A stretch of 23,833 nucleotides of DNA from Verrucomicrobiales bacterium (GTDB taxonomy: Bacteria; Verrucomicrobiota; Verrucomicrobiia; Limisphaerales; SXQI01). Below are positions 23,542-23,833 of this stretch, one piece after another. A model generated the notes under the pieces. That model was not told the origin of the DNA. It searched no databases and saw only the letters and a list, made by a program, of their open reading frames with translations. The translations under genes and the position numbers were made by a program. Position 1 is the stretch's first letter. Every line of letters starts with the position of its first letter. The DNA is taken from contig JAQGOX010000923.1 in the NCBI GenBank assembly GCA_028293365.1, positions 1 to 23,833 of the forward strand. Direction: 5' to 3'.

Positions 23542-23833
23542 AGGCTTTAAGTTTATGAAACCATGCGCCAACTGGAAGCGCGCAATCGCGCTGCAGGCCG
23601 TCCAAGATTTGGAAACGGATGGGCAGACTTCATTGAAGGAACATTTGGCACATTGTGCTGGTTGCAGTGAATATTTGAGGGAGATGCGGTCGTTGAGTCG
23701 CGACCTGACCAGCCTGGAAACACGGTCGCAACCGGAGGCGCCTCTAATACTTCACAACCGAATCGAAACGAGTCTGCGAAAGAATCGTCCAACGGTTCCG
23801 GTTTTTGGATTTGCGGCAGTGTTGAGAATCCAA
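23534..23833 (+). CDS. Zinc-finger anti-sigma factor, cut by the window edge
   Basis: An open frame of 100 codons with no stop before the window ends. It begins at ATG 23534, overlapping the sigma gene by 8 nt; ATG 23555, with GAAGG ten bases upstream, is an alternative. Numbered from 23534 it shows Cys11 and then HLAHCAGC (37-44), the His-x3-Cys-x2-Cys arrangement of zinc-binding anti-sigma (ZAS) domains. The last residues (TVPVFGFAAVL) may begin a transmembrane helix. The likely role is to hold the ECF sigma factor inactive until a signal arrives. A partial gene, called from the motif and the position. Confidence 0.82.
   Translation, partial: MNEGFKFMKPCANWKRAIALQAVQDLETDGQTSLKEHLAHCAGCSEYLREMRSLSRDLTSLETRSQPEAPLILHNRIETSLRKNRPTVPVFGFAAVLRIQ

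Noticed and set aside
1..23833. CRISPR array, insertion sequence, prophage, toxin-antitoxin or defence system
   Set aside because: I looked for repeated units, transposase or integrase motifs, and small paired genes and found none; all large frames are metabolic, exported or regulatory.

Overview
The window looks like chromosomal DNA from a member of the Verrucomicrobiota, probably a soil or freshwater lineage near Pedosphaera/Limisphaerales. The phylum-level evidence is the domain set: a Pirellula/Verrucomicrobium-type membrane-bound dehydrogenase domain joined to its matching CxxCH haem domain, an orphan pseudopilin of the large PVC family, long secreted alpha/beta hydrolases, and a bifunctional fucokinase/GDP-fucose enzyme. 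The order-level placement is a guess. Base composition appears even, at about 50-55% GC. I see no rRNA, tRNA, CRISPR, insertion sequence, phage gene or attachment site. Many genes lack a clear Shine-Dalgarno sequence, so several starts are uncertain.

Layout. (1) 1-2733, minus strand: a secreted prolyl-oligopeptidase-like hydrolase and, upstream of it, a zinc-finger thioredoxin (trxC). A possible 28-codon basic peptide lies between them on the plus strand. (2) 2787-5446, plus: bioF and bioA, overlapping by ATGA, for the middle steps of biotin synthesis. (3) 5437-6687, minus: a DadA-like FAD amino-acid dehydrogenase whose 3' end overlaps that of bioA. (4) 6831-11522, plus: an exported multidomain protein of about 1560 residues (ceramidase-like domain, PVC dehydrogenase propeller, HEAT-like repeats, cytochrome c, beta-sandwich). 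An imperfect inverted repeat lies in the divergent promoter region. (5) 16420-11592, minus: a tight operon trxB - rhodanese - fkp - pdxH with gaps of 11, 4 and 2 nt. (6) 16710-21451, plus: an exported three-part protein, an orphan pseudopilin, a lipoprotein alpha/beta hydrolase and a feruloyl-esterase-like enzyme. (7) 21666 to the end, plus: an exported protein of unknown function, an ECF sigma factor whose start lies inside that gene, and a zinc-finger anti-sigma factor cut by the window edge.

How the genes fit together. Two themes stand out. The first is cofactor and redox metabolism: biotin, PLP salvage, thioredoxin and its reductase, a rhodanese and GDP-fucose supply. The second is a large exported set (three unrelated serine hydrolases, the giant oxidoreductase-like fusion, a pseudopilin and two unknown secreted proteins), consistent with a heterotroph that attacks acylated polysaccharides or complex organic matter. 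The least ordinary parts are the giant fusion protein and the secreted-protein/ECF sigma/anti-sigma unit at the right edge. I see no clear sign of a defence system or mobile island.
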